From: Arthrobacter sp. zg-Y20
GTDB taxonomy: Bacteria > Actinomycetota > Actinomycetes > Actinomycetales > Micrococcaceae
Assembly (NCBI RefSeq): GCF_030142075.1
Contig: NZ_CP126241.1
Location: forward strand, 310,001 to 374,000
DNA length: 64,000 nt
Reading direction: 5' to 3'
This document shows positions 1-7,976 of the stretch, one piece after another (positions within the stretch are counted from its first letter, which is position 1; every line of letters begins with the position of its first letter). A program made the position numbers and the translations under genes. The notes under the pieces are model-generated. The model did no database searches and had not been told where the DNA came from. It saw only the letters and a list, made by a program, of their open reading frames with translations.

Positions 1-266
1 ACCGGGTCGTTCGTTGTGATCAGGGTCGTCGACGTCGACAGACGCAGGGTGCTTGTCCTGGCCGCGATGAAACCGAGGAGGGTCGTGGGTGAGGATGCGA
101 TGTATGGAGGGATGTGGTGCTCGCCGGTGGCAAACACGTCAAGCCCTGCCTGTTCGGCCCGAAGCGCCAGTTCAACGGTTCCTTTGATCCGTTCCTGTTC
201 AGTAGGTGCCCGGCCCGTTGCCGGGTCAGCACTGCGGTCGCCGACGCTGAAAATGCCTATCTGCAT
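1..266 (-). CDS. LLM-class flavin-dependent oxidoreductase (CE1758-like), N-terminal part
   Basis: The N-terminus reads MQIGIFSVGDRS and later has a GEHH element with a run of threonines, as in bacterial luciferase-like monooxygenases. These enzymes use reduced FMN to oxidise an organic substrate. The gene runs off the window start, so only about 88 residues are visible. The ATG at 266 has a GGGGAG ribosome site just upstream. It is divergent from an FMN reductase at 474, which would supply the reduced flavin. This pairing resembles the Corynebacterium CE1758/CE1759 pair as I recall it. The substrate is unknown. Confidence 0.8.
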   Translation of the reverse strand, partial: MQIGIFSVGDRSADPATGRAPTEQERIKGTVELALRAEQAGLDVFATGEHHIPPYIASSPTTLLGFIAARTSTLRLSTSTTLITTNDP

Positions 267-333
267 GATCTCTCCCCTCGAAGTAGCTTCATCCCTTTCG
301 CGGCCATGGTCACGGTGGGTGGAGCAGTATGAA

Positions 334-451
334 TTTATGTTGCCAACCACGTAACTGGGTGGAAATGAAATGTATTCCCACCACCTGGATGCTTCGGGCT
401 GGGAATGAACGGACCGGAGGTACCGTTCAACTATGTGCCCGGCAACATAAA
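334..451. promoter_or_regulatory. Inverted repeats in the divergent monooxygenase/FMN reductase promoter
   Basis: An 11-base arm TTTATGTTGCC at 334-344 recurs as its exact reverse complement at 441-451. Inside the pair, GAACGG at 407-412 faces CCGTTC at 423-428 across 10 bases. Both lie between the two divergent starts (266 and 474), where a shared regulator would act. No regulator gene is visible next to them, so the binding protein is unknown. Confidence 0.45.
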
Positions 452-473
452 ATGGCAAGTAGAAGGATTAGCA

Positions 474-1088
474 ATGACACAACTAATGGTCGTAACCGCT
501 GGCCTGGGAGATCCCTCCTCGAGCAGGATGCTGGCAGATCAACTGTCGGAGACCGTGGTCCGGATAAGCCCACCGGGCACTTCACTCGAAGTGGACACCG
601 TGGAACTGCGTGATCACGCCCTGGACGTCGCGGGCAATTTCATCACCGGATACCCCGCACCAAAGCTCGCAGCGATCATCGATCGGATCAGCCGGGCTGA
701 CGCCCTCATCGTCGTCAGTCCTGTGTTCTCCGGATCCTACAGTGGGCTCTTCAAGTCCTTTTTTGACCTTCTGGATACCGCAGCCCTTGCCCGCAAGCCC
801 GTCCTCCTCGCAGCAACAGGAGGCAGCCCGCGCCACGCACTCATGTTGGAGCATGCCATGCGGCCCCTGTTCATCTACCTGCGCGCCACCGTCATGCCCA
901 CGGCGGTCTACGCGTCGCCTGAAGACTGGGGTGCCGGCTCGGCTACGGAACAATCCCTTGAAACCCGTGTTCAACGAGCCTCCGCCGAACTAATCGCAGC
1001 ACTTCAAAACATCCCGGAGGGGCCTGCCGCACCAGCCAACACCGCCCCGGACTTCGATACGCTCCTCCACCCGCCAACCCACCACTAG
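474..1088 (+). CDS. NADPH-dependent FMN reductase (CE1759-like)
   Basis: A 204-residue flavodoxin-fold protein. The N-terminal strand and loop VVTAGLGDPSSSR is the FMN-phosphate loop of the NADPH-dependent FMN reductase family, and VVSPVFSGSYSGLFKSFFD is the usual flavin-binding segment in the middle. It should reduce free FMN with NAD(P)H for the divergent monooxygenase at 1-266. The ATG at 474 is chosen because AGAAGGA lies 7 bases upstream; an upstream in-frame ATG at 405 has no ribosome site. The last 25 residues are Pro/Ala-rich and probably disordered. Confidence 0.85.
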   Translation: MTQLMVVTAGLGDPSSSRMLADQLSETVVRISPPGTSLEVDTVELRDHALDVAGNFITGYPAPKLAAIIDRISRADALIVVSPVFSGSYSGLFKSFFDLLDTAALARKPVLLAATGGSPRHALMLEHAMRPLFIYLRATVMPTAVYASPEDWGAGSATEQSLETRVQRASAELIAALQNIPEGPAAPANTAPDFDTLLHPPTHH

Positions 1089-1095
1089 ACCTATG

Positions 1096-1153
1096 TCTTC
1101 CAGGGGCGGAGCCTATCTTCCAGGGGCGGAGCCTATCTTCCAGGGGCGGAGCC
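1096..1153. repeat. Tandem repeat, three copies of a 20-base unit
   Basis: The unit TCTTCCAGGGGCGGAGCCTA occurs from 1096 and 1116 in full and from 1136 for 18 bases, without mismatch. It sits just after the FMN reductase stop and just before the end of a methyltransferase fragment on the other strand. It may mark a rearrangement junction or be a simple slippage array. Confidence 0.85.
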
Positions 1154-1206
1154 GCGTTGATCCCGGCCCATAGGTGGCGGGCTGCTGCAGCCCGCGCGCG
1201 ACAGCA

Positions 1207-1419
1207 TCAAAATGCGGCATTGTGATTGCGGGCTTCAAGACTCATCACCTCGAAGCGGACGTGGTCGCTCTCCTCGGCCGACTTTTGCCGGGCCCGCTCG
1301 ATCATGGCCGGCGTGCTGTCAACTCCGATGATCTCGAGGTCTGATCGGGAGCGCGCCAACACCGCCGCCGGGTGTCCAGTTCCGCAGGCCAGATCAATCA
1401 CCTGCCAGCCTGCCAACTT
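1207..1419 (-). pseudogene. Class I SAM-dependent methyltransferase fragment
   Basis: About 70 residues in this frame read as motif I of a Rossmann methyltransferase (VIDLACGTGH) followed by the acidic strand-2 motif (IIGVDSTPAMIERAR). There is no start codon or N-terminal region of its own: upstream the frame is a shadow of the YdeI gene. The reading stops about 40 residues after motif II, so the catalytic half is missing. It is best explained as an internal scrap of a methyltransferase gene joined to the 3' end of the YdeI gene by a deletion. Confidence 0.65.
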
Positions 1420-1963
1420 CCCGAACGATGCGCGCTGCACGCACGGCGTCGTTCGGCGCGGTGACAATCTGCAGCAGGATCGGATAGCGGGCGGCCCGGC
1501 TGAGGCCGGCGAACGCAGCGGCGGCCGCCGGATCGGCGTCGAGCGCTGCGGCCAAATCGACCGGGACCTCGACGGTTCCGGCCCCGGCGTAGGCCCGGTC
1601 CCACCGCCCGTCCGCCTGCGCGCGGCTGATTTCGGCGAAGCCGCGCTCGCGCATCCGCCCGGCGTCGATGAGCCGGCCGACGTGACCGATGTTGCGCTGC
1701 GACCACAGCGACCGTGCCCGCCGGGGCGTGAAGTGCTGGCGGTACGTGGTGGCGTCCACGCTTTGCTTGCGGCCGTCAATCCAGCCGCTGCACAGCGCTT
1801 CGTCCAGGGCCTGGGCGTACGTCAGCGAGGTCGGCAGCAGCACGCCCTTCTTGGCGAGGATCAGCCACACCCCGTTGCTGGTGGATTCGTGCTCATCCAG
1901 CCAGGCCCGCCAGGCGGCGGCGTCGGCAACCAGGAGCTCGGGTGGTCCGGGTGTGTCAGGCAT
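1394..1963 (-). CDS. YdeI/OmpD-associated family protein
   Basis: A 189-residue protein with the family's WLDEHESTSNGVWLILAKKG opening, the YAQALDEALCSGWIDGRKQ core and the RRARSLWSQRN motif. The family is widespread and of unclear biochemical role. The ATG at 1963 has GAGGAGC upstream and overlaps the end of the WYL regulator by 8 bases, so the two are co-transcribed. The C-terminus ends early, at REVGRLAGD, exactly where a methyltransferase fragment begins in another frame, so the last residues may have been lost. Confidence 0.8.
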   Translation of the reverse strand: MPDTPGPPELLVADAAAWRAWLDEHESTSNGVWLILAKKGVLLPTSLTYAQALDEALCSGWIDGRKQSVDATTYRQHFTPRRARSLWSQRNIGHVGRLIDAGRMRERGFAEISRAQADGRWDRAYAGAGTVEVPVDLAAALDADPAAAAAFAGLSRAARYPILLQIVTAPNDAVRAARIVREVGRLAGD

Positions 1964-2924
1964 CGGCGGTGCTCCTCGGGTCGGCGTGGGCGGCGGTGAT
2001 CCGGGCGGCGAAGCCGGCGAGCGAGTTCCGAAACGCGTCTGGGCCAAGGACGGTGAACGGAGTGTCGAAGCGCAGTGCCCAGGAGATCAGCCCCGCCCAT
2101 GACCACGAACCTACCCGCACGCGGCAGGCAGTGTCGGAGACCTGCTCTAATTCGCCGTCACCCAGCCACGGCGCAATCCCGGTGGCAGGGAGTTCGATGA
2201 GCAGCTCCCCGTAGCAAGGCCAGGCGTCGCCGTCGTCGGAGCCCTTCATCCGGGCGGCGAGGAACGTGGCCGCACTGCCGGTGGGGATGGGCTGCGGCGC
2301 AAACACCGCCCCTCCCGGGAATTTGGGCGTTATGCGATCCAGCCGGAAGATCCGCCAGTCGGCCTTTTCCAGGTCCCAGCCGATCAGGTACCAGCGGCCC
2401 TGCCGGGCGACGACGGCGTGCGGCTCTACGCGCCGCGGCGGCCCGGACTCGTCCCCGCCGTAGTCGAAGCGGAGGATCCGCCGGTCCCGGGCGGCGGTGC
2501 TGGCCGCTTCGAGGACCTTCGGGTCCACCCGCGCGGAAGAGCCGGTGTCGGTGAACCGGATTCCCTCAATGCGGTGCCGCAGCCGGGAGGGCATCACCTG
2601 CTTCACCGTGGTCAGCGCCCTGGCCGCGGCGTCGTCGAGCTCCACTCCGCTTGAGGGTGCGCTCTGCAGTGCAACGGCAATGGCCACCGCCTGCTCGTCA
2701 TCAAAGAGCAGCGGCGGCAGTTCCGAGCCGGCCGCCAGCCGGTAGCCGCCGTCGGGCCCCTTGATGGCGGCGATGGAATAGCCGAGCTCGCGCAGCCGGT
2801 CAACGTCGCGGCGGACGGTCCGGGCGGTTACGTCCAGGCGCTCGGCCAGGACCTGCCCCGGCCAGTCCCGGCGGGACTGCAGCAGCGAGAGCAGGGCGAG
2901 CATTCGGGACGAGGTTCCGGGCAT
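1956..2924 (-). CDS. WYL-domain transcriptional regulator (HTH_11 + WYL)
   Basis: A 322-residue regulator with an N-terminal HTH_11 winged helix (about residues 8-55, including RTVRRDVDRLRELGYSI) and a WYL domain (about 140-215). The signature GRWYLIGWD is visible, followed by RIFRLDRI. WYL domains sense ligands, often nucleic-acid-like or small metabolites. It is divergent from the VOC protein at 3033, a common actinobacterial arrangement, and overlaps the YdeI gene downstream. It probably controls both. Confidence 0.9.
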   Translation of the reverse strand: MPGTSSRMLALLSLLQSRRDWPGQVLAERLDVTARTVRRDVDRLRELGYSIAAIKGPDGGYRLAAGSELPPLLFDDEQAVAIAVALQSAPSSGVELDDAAARALTTVKQVMPSRLRHRIEGIRFTDTGSSARVDPKVLEAASTAARDRRILRFDYGGDESGPPRRVEPHAVVARQGRWYLIGWDLEKADWRIFRLDRITPKFPGGAVFAPQPIPTGSAATFLAARMKGSDDGDAWPCYGELLIELPATGIAPWLGDGELEQVSDTACRVRVGSWSWAGLISWALRFDTPFTVLGPDAFRNSLAGFAARITAAHADPRSTADA

Positions 2925-3032
2925 GGTCCGAGTATGCCCGGAGTAGAGGACACAACCTGTCCGCTACCGGGTTCAGTGTGTTCTCAGAGCCGCAAACAGC
3001 GGCTCTCGCCGTCACTGAAAAGGACAGATCCC

Positions 3033-3500
3033 ATGAGCATCACCACCACAACCCACCTGAACTTCCGCGGCACCGCTGCTCCTGCGCTTGAGTTCTACCA
3101 GTCGGTCTTCGGCGGCAACGTCACTGCCGCCACGTACGGCGACTTCGGAATGCCGAAGGACATGCCGGGGGCGGACAAGATAGTGTTCGGCCAGCTTGAA
3201 ACCGCGGACGGCTTCCGCCTGATGGCCTACGACATCCCCGGCCAGGACGGTACGGACACCGCCGGGGCCGCCGGCACTACCCGCCGGGAAAACGGCACCA
3301 CCGTTACCGACCGCACCTTCTTCCAGTCACTGCGCGGGCAGAGCATGGAGGAAGTGGAGAAGCTCTGGGGTGCACTGGCCGACGGCGCGCAGATCATCGA
3401 GCCGCTCGCGGCTTCGGCGTGGAGCCCGGGGTTCGGAATGCTCACGGACCGTTTCGGCGTGACCTGGGTGATCGACGTCGAAGCCCCCTACAACGGCTGA
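3033..3500 (+). CDS. VOC family protein (PhnB-like glyoxalase fold)
   Basis: A 155-residue single-domain VOC protein of the PhnB/DUF1338-like type: LNFRGTAAPALEFYQSVFGG at the N-terminus and a closing FGVTWVIDVE strand. Such proteins bind small ligands or metals; the substrate cannot be predicted. The ATG at 3033 has AAAGGACAG about 7 bases upstream. It is the probable target of the divergent WYL regulator that starts at 2924. Confidence 0.85.
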   Translation: MSITTTTHLNFRGTAAPALEFYQSVFGGNVTAATYGDFGMPKDMPGADKIVFGQLETADGFRLMAYDIPGQDGTDTAGAAGTTRRENGTTVTDRTFFQSLRGQSMEEVEKLWGALADGAQIIEPLAASAWSPGFGMLTDRFGVTWVIDVEAPYNG

Positions 3501-3557
3501 GCTGTAAGCATGGTCCCCGGGCGCCGCGGTGTCCGGGGACCTTGTTACAGTGGCGGG

Positions 3558-4394
3558 GTGAGAACGCGCCCCTACAGCGAAGTCGATGTCTTCTCGGATG
3601 AGCCCTACCGGGGCAACGCACTGGCGGTGGTCCACGATGCCGACGGTCTCAGTGCCGAGCAGATGCAGCGCTTCGCGGCGTGGACCAACCTGTCCGAGAC
3701 TACGTTCCTCCTACCCCCGAGCAGCCCCGAGGCTGACTACCGGGTGCGGATCTTCACCGGCAAGGAAGAACTGCCGTTCGCTGGCCATCCCACTCTGGGA
3801 ACGGCCCGGGCCTGGCTCGACGCCGGCGGGCGCCCCGGGGTGGACGGAACGGTTAGGCAGGAATGCGCCGCGGGACTGATCCCGGTCCGGGCCGACGGGG
3901 ATTCACTGGCTTTCCAGGCGCCGCCGCTGACCCGCTACGGTCCGGTTGACGAGCCGCTGATCCGCCGGCTGGCGGACATCCTGGGGATCCAGCGGGAGAA
4001 AATCCTTGCGGCGTCGTGGCTGGTGAACGGTCCGCAGTGGATTGGGGTCCGGCTTGCCTCGGCCCGGGAGGTCCTGGACCTGCAGCCCGATCCGGGGAAA
4101 GCGGGCGAGCTGGAAATCGGTGTTGTGGGACCCTACGACGCCGCGGGTGAGGCTGCCTTTGAGGTGCGTGCCTTTGTGGGCGGAGACCCCGTATGGGAAG
4201 ACCCGGTAACGGGCAGCCTCAACGCGGGCCTGGGGCAGTGGCTCACCGACACGGCTAACGCGGCACCGCCCTACACGGCGTCGCAGGGAACCGTCCTCGG
4301 CCGCCGGGGCCGGGTGCATATAAGCCAGCGCGACGGGAAAATCTGGGTGGGCGGCCATGTCACGAGCTGCATCAAGGGAACCGTCCGGCTGTAA
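3558..4394 (+). CDS. PhzF family isomerase/epimerase
   Basis: About 278 residues with the two-half diaminopimelate-epimerase-like fold of the PhzF family. The N-terminal YSEVDVFSDEPYRGNALAVV and the conserved FTGKEELPFAGHPTLGTA (the Glu in the EELPFAGHP segment is the catalytic acid of PhzF) are present, as is EDPVTGSLNAGLGQWL in the second half. In PhzF itself the enzyme isomerises a dihydroanthranilate; in orphan family members the substrate is unknown. I choose the GTG at 3558, where family homology starts, over an ATG-like start at 3510. Confidence 0.85.
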   Translation: MRTRPYSEVDVFSDEPYRGNALAVVHDADGLSAEQMQRFAAWTNLSETTFLLPPSSPEADYRVRIFTGKEELPFAGHPTLGTARAWLDAGGRPGVDGTVRQECAAGLIPVRADGDSLAFQAPPLTRYGPVDEPLIRRLADILGIQREKILAASWLVNGPQWIGVRLASAREVLDLQPDPGKAGELEIGVVGPYDAAGEAAFEVRAFVGGDPVWEDPVTGSLNAGLGQWLTDTANAAPPYTASQGTVLGRRGRVHISQRDGKIWVGGHVTSCIKGTVRL

Positions 4395-4453
4395 ATCCGG
4401 CAGGTCGAGGCGAGTCCGGCCGTTCACCACCGAAGACGGCGGTTGCCGGTTGC

Positions 4454-4487
4454 ATGCACTGCAAGATACCGGTACCGTGCAGTGCAT
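4454..4487. promoter_or_regulatory. Palindromic operator covering the padR start codon
   Basis: ATGCACTGCA at 4454-4463 and TGCAGTGCAT at 4478-4487 are perfect inverted arms with a 14-base centre that itself contains GGTACC. The right arm includes the first two bases of the PadR ATG (4486). No ribosome site precedes that ATG, so the mRNA may be leaderless and the operator would lie over the transcription start. PadR proteins commonly repress their own promoter. Confidence 0.6.
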
Positions 4488-4827
4488 GACACCTACCGCT
4501 GAGTCCATTCTGACTCAACTTCGCAAAGGCACAGTGGACTACTGCGTCCTCGCCTGCCTGCGCTCCGGTCCCGCGTACGGGCTGGAGATCGCGGAGCGTC
4601 TCGGGGAGGGTGAAGTGCTGTTCGCCAGCGGGGGCACCCTCTATCCGTTGCTTTCGCGCCTGCGGCAGCAAGGCTGGGTAATCACAACGCTGGAGCCGTC
4701 ACCGGTTGGGCCGCCCCGCCGCTACTACCACCTCACCGATGCGGGCGAGAGCGCACTGAAGGTCTTTACCCGGACCTGGCACCAGTTCGCCGCAGACGTT
4801 ACGACCATGACTAAGGAAACCTCATGA
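4486..4827 (+). CDS. PadR family transcriptional regulator
   Basis: A 113-residue winged-helix protein typical of short PadR members: LRKGTVDYCVLACLRSGPAYG, then GGTLYPLLSRLRQQGWV (recognition helix and wing) and RRYYHLTDAGE. It overlaps the next gene by ATGA (4824-4827), the standard arrangement of PadR with a HAAS/DUF1700 membrane protein. A palindrome over its start suggests autoregulation. Confidence 0.92.
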   Translation: MTPTAESILTQLRKGTVDYCVLACLRSGPAYGLEIAERLGEGEVLFASGGTLYPLLSRLRQQGWVITTLEPSPVGPPRRYYHLTDAGESALKVFTRTWHQFAADVTTMTKETS

Positions 4828-5291
4828 CCACCACTGAACCGATGCCGGCACTGCTGGAGGCCTACTTCGCCGATCTGGACCGGGCGCTGATCGGCACCGA
4901 TCCGCGCGAGCACGCAGAGACGGTCCAGGCCATGCGCGAGGATGCCGCCGAGATGCTCAACCGGTACGGAGCATCGGAGGAGACCGCCCAACGCGTCATC
5001 GCGGATTTCGGTCCCGTCGAGCAGATTGCCGCGGCCGCCACGCCCGCACCGGCCGCCCCGTCTGATCCCGCACGTTCCTGGGCCGATATCTGGCTCCTCG
5101 TGGGCTCCATTATCGGGTTGGTGTACTTCCTCTTCCCGTTGATCTCGGTCGCGATGCTCATCTGGGCAATCGTTCGGCTGAGGCGCCATGTTGGGAGCCG
5201 GGCCCTCCAGAAGGGTGCCCTGTGGGTGTCTGGCCTAGCGGTCTTTTGCGCGGCGTTTTTCTTCATCGTCCGCTTTTCCAGCTTCTGGTGA
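4824..5291 (+). CDS. HAAS/DUF1700-type membrane protein, PadR partner
   Basis: A 155-residue protein with an N-terminal HAAS helical domain (about residues 8-72, including the DFGPVEQIA element) that is the usual partner of PadR regulators. Two transmembrane helices follow (about 88-115 and 130-152). It starts inside the padR stop by ATGA overlap, so the two are translationally coupled. It probably transmits a membrane or cell-envelope signal to PadR; the signal is unknown. Confidence 0.85.
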   Translation: MTTTEPMPALLEAYFADLDRALIGTDPREHAETVQAMREDAAEMLNRYGASEETAQRVIADFGPVEQIAAAATPAPAAPSDPARSWADIWLLVGSIIGLVYFLFPLISVAMLIWAIVRLRRHVGSRALQKGALWVSGLAVFCAAFFFIVRFSSFW

Positions 5292-5302
5292 TCCCGCGGC
5301 GG

Positions 5303-6091
5303 TTATTTGATCCCGAAGTCGTAGCCGCCCTGACGGTAACCAAACCGGTCCCGCAGGAAGTTTCCGCTGGTGGTCAGGTCCGCCGAAGAGCGGCGGTGCC
5401 GGCTGGCGTGCAGCGTGTTGGCCTGCCCGGACAGGAGCTCAAGCTGCTCAACGAGTTCCTGGTTGGGGGTCCGCCCGCTCGCCTGCTTGCTGTCCAGCAT
5501 GTTGGCCGGGATGGCCAGGTAGCTCCGCAGGACGCTGGGCAGGTAATCGCGCACGGTGGCCGAAAGTTCGTACTCGAACTGGGGGTCGCCCGAAGGCTGC
5601 CGCGTTTCGGTCTCGATCACCGAGTCCAGCGTCCGGCATATTTCCAGGACGCTGGCATACGCCTCGGCCGGAAGCCTGTTCCTGTTCTGCTTGGCTACTG
5701 AGGATGACCATTTCAGGGCCGGTGACAGTCCCAGTGTTGAAGAGGCTGCCCCAGCCGGGGTGTCGGCGGGCTGCTCGGCTGCGGGGAACGGGGCCATGCC
5801 ATTGCGTTGCCATGCGCGGACCCGCCGATGCAGCCAGAGGTCGCGAAGGTTGTAGGACCGGATGCCCGACACGGCAATCATCCCAAGGACCACAAAGGTG
5901 GTGAGAAGGAAGGACGTGGTGTCCGCGGCGGCGACGGCGGCCAGGACCAGGCCGACATAAAGGGCACCCTCGAGAATCACTTTGATGTTCCTCCTGCGCA
6001 CGCCGATCATCAGCACCAGCAGCGGCAGGAACGGGAAGAAGAAGAGCGCGACGGCGACCTTGAAGATGTTCCCCAGAGTAAGACGAGACAT
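5303..6091 (-). CDS. Conserved membrane protein of unknown function
   Basis: About 262 residues. The N-terminal third has hydrophobic stretches that look like three or four membrane helices (about 8-28, 40-60 and 62-80), followed by a soluble C-terminal part rich in helices. I do not recognise a family motif. Two adjacent ATGs exist (6094 and 6091); GAGAGGA is better spaced from 6091. It is convergent with the HAAS gene, only 11 bases apart. Confidence 0.7.
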   Translation of the reverse strand: MSRLTLGNIFKVAVALFFFPFLPLLVLMIGVRRRNIKVILEGALYVGLVLAAVAAADTTSFLLTTFVVLGMIAVSGIRSYNLRDLWLHRRVRAWQRNGMAPFPAAEQPADTPAGAASSTLGLSPALKWSSSVAKQNRNRLPAEAYASVLEICRTLDSVIETETRQPSGDPQFEYELSATVRDYLPSVLRSYLAIPANMLDSKQASGRTPNQELVEQLELLSGQANTLHASRHRRSSADLTTSGNFLRDRFGYRQGGYDFGIK

Positions 6092-6283
6092 CATGATCCT
6101 CTCGTGAGATGAGTGCCTGCAGGGCTGCCGGCGTCGCCCGGATTCTGCGGGGCGGGGTGGCTGCACTGTTGCCAGGGTCCATTTCAGTCTAGCCGCGAAC
6201 CTGGCGGCGTGGGCGGGCGCGGGCCTTGTGTTCGCTCCCAGCCTCGCCCCGACCTGTCTCGCCCCGCCCCGCCGGCCGTTTGC

Positions 6284-6856
6284 TCAGGCCGCCGCGTCCA
6301 TCGCATCCAGGATCCGCGCCCTGAGTTCGTCCGGCCCCACATGCCGGCGGACCAGGGCCAGGGCGGCCGGGTCGGCGCCGCGCAGCAGCCCCAGAAGCAG
6401 GTGCTCCACGCCGATGGAGCCGTCCCGGCGCGCCGTCGATTCACGCAGGCTGGACGTCAGGACCGCTTTTGCCGCGGCAGTAAACGGAATATGCCCGCCG
6501 CCCAAGCCGAAACGGCGGCGCCGCGGAGCATTGGCGGGGCCGGCAGCGTCCAGGGTGCCCTCGCCAAACTGTGCGTCGACGGCGCGGCGCACCTCCTCCA
6601 GGTCGATGCCCAGGGACCCGAGCGCTGCGGCGTCGTCGTGCTCCTCACCCTGCCCCTGCAGTTCCGAGCGCAGCTGGGTAGAAGTGAGCCCGTACCCGCC
6701 CAGCAGGGCAGCCAGGGGTGGTGCGGATTGTTCCGCCGCCGCAACTATGCCCACCAGCAGATGAGCCGGAAGGATCTGGGTTGCGTCCAGGGAGCGGGCT
6801 TCCTCCTGGGCGTTGATGACGCCCTGCCGGGCCTGTTCAGTAAACCGTTCAAACAT
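6284..6856 (-). CDS. Clp N-terminal (ClpN) domain protein
   Basis: A 190-residue protein made of two Clp N-repeat halves: FTEQARQGVINAQEEARSL with LPAHLLVGI, and FTAAAKAVLTSSLRES with GVEHLLLGLL. There is no AAA+ ATPase domain, so this is a stand-alone ClpN protein that may act as an adaptor or substrate binder for a Clp chaperone. It starts 4 bases after the stop of the small HTH protein (6861-7076); this pairing recurs in actinobacteria. Confidence 0.85.
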   Translation of the reverse strand: MFERFTEQARQGVINAQEEARSLDATQILPAHLLVGIVAAAEQSAPPLAALLGGYGLTSTQLRSELQGQGEEHDDAAALGSLGIDLEEVRRAVDAQFGEGTLDAAGPANAPRRRRFGLGGGHIPFTAAAKAVLTSSLRESTARRDGSIGVEHLLLGLLRGADPAALALVRRHVGPDELRARILDAMDAAA

Positions 6857-6860
6857 GGCG

Positions 6861-7076
6861 CTACTTCGCTTTCCGGTTGTATTTCTGGTGGACGGCCTGC
6901 TTGCTGATGCCCAGCTGGTCCGCGATTGCCTGCCAGGACCAGCCCTGTGCGCGGGCGTTGGCCACCTGAACGGCCTCGAGCCGGTCACGCAGCCTGCCGA
7001 GGGCGACGACGGCGCGCAGGCCGGTTGCCGGATCGGGGCTTGCCGCCGCGGCGGCCGTTTGTGAATGGTCTTCCAT
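6861..7076 (-). CDS. Small helix-turn-helix protein, partner of the ClpN protein
   Basis: A 71-residue protein whose second half is a clear helix-turn-helix (WSWQAIADQLGISKQAVHQKY). The ATG at 7076 gives MEDHSQ. It is followed at once by the ClpN gene, so the two form a dicistron and the HTH protein probably regulates it. A longer reading upstream in the same frame belongs to a decayed metallo-hydrolase gene and is not part of this protein. Confidence 0.85.
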   Translation of the reverse strand: MEDHSQTAAAAASPDPATGLRAVVALGRLRDRLEAVQVANARAQGWSWQAIADQLGISKQAVHQKYNRKAK

Positions 7077-7211
7077 GCCGTCAACTGTGATTGACGGTCT
7101 GAGCAGTGTCAAGAGGGATTGACAAACTTTTCCGGGAGCGACGACGGCGCGGGCGGCTGGGGGTCGCGAAACGAAGGCAAAAATTACCGTCGTCGCGCTC
7201 GAAAAGGCACG

Positions 7212-7243
7212 ATTTACCGTTTTCCGGCCGGAAAACGGTAAAT
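7212..7243. repeat. Perfect 32-base palindrome
   Basis: The arm ATTTACCGTTTTCCGG at 7212-7227 is followed directly by its exact reverse complement at 7228-7243. It lies between the broken end of the metallo-hydrolase (homology ends near 7260) and the HTH start at 7076. It could be an operator, a terminator stem or the tip of a palindromic mobile element. A shorter similar AATTACCGT stretch occurs near 7187. Confidence 0.9.
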
Positions 7244-7259
7244 ATTGCTTTTTCGTGGG

Positions 7260-7830
7260 GGCGTCCAGCACCTGCAGGCCCGCCTCGTTCAGCAGCCCGT
7301 CATGAACCGGATAAATCCGCTCACTCTCCGCACCCCGGAGATAGCCAATCAGGTCCGGCACCGTCAGCCACGGTGCCTGTCCGGGAGCGAGGAGCACCGG
7401 CGCCGGCATGGCGGTGAGGGCGTCCCCGGGGTGCAGCACGGTGTCATTGATCAGGAACCCGATGTTGTTGACGGGCTCCACATCCGGATGGCTGTAGTTG
7501 TGCAGCGATCCGACGGCCGCTACGGCCAAGTTCCCAACCGTGGCGGCCTGGCCGTCCTTCAGCACCTCCACATGCTCACGCAGGTGCGGGGCGGCGTCGA
7601 GCTTTCCAGCCACCCCGGCGCAGGTGAGGATGCGCAGGTCCGGAGTTTCAGCCAGCGCGGCATCAAAGGAGGCGCGGGTCGAAGTGGTCAAAATGCTCAT
7701 GCGTGATCAGCACCGCCCGGGCGGTGCGCCACGCCTCCGGCTGCGGGGTCAGGCCGCCCGGGTCGATGGCCACGGTGTCGGAACCCGCCGTGAGCCGGAC
7801 GCAGGCGTGCCCGTACTTGGTCAGTTCCAT
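7260..7830 (-). pseudogene. Metallo-beta-lactamase-fold hydrolase, frameshifted and 3'-truncated
   Basis: From the ATG at 7830 (GGGAGG upstream) the frame reads MELTKYGHACVRL, ITHEHFDHFDP and then stops. The HxHxDH zinc motif is intact. The rest of the fold continues in another frame from about 7695: SFDAALAETPDLRILT, VGSLHNYSHPD and IYPVHDGLLNEAGL. One base too many or too few near 7685 explains the break. The normal C-terminal tail after LQVLDA is missing and is replaced by DNA carrying a perfect palindrome. A sequencing error could explain the frameshift but not the missing tail. Confidence 0.75.
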
Positions 7831-7976
7831 GAGAGCCTCCCGGATGCCGCCGTGAATCCTGTGACCGTACTACCACTGCCCGACGGCGGCACCAGGATCT
7901 TCACCGCAGTTTCCTTGCGCCGTGGTCCAGCACCAACACATTTCACGCTGGGCCGAATGCCCTGCCGGTGCGGGGG

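Noticed and set aside
1420-1779. N-terminal extension of the methyltransferase fragment
   Set aside because: This part is the YdeI gene read in the wrong frame.
3510-3557. Longer N-terminus for the PhzF protein
   Set aside because: The extra 16 residues are not family-like and GTG 3558 precedes the conserved first strand.
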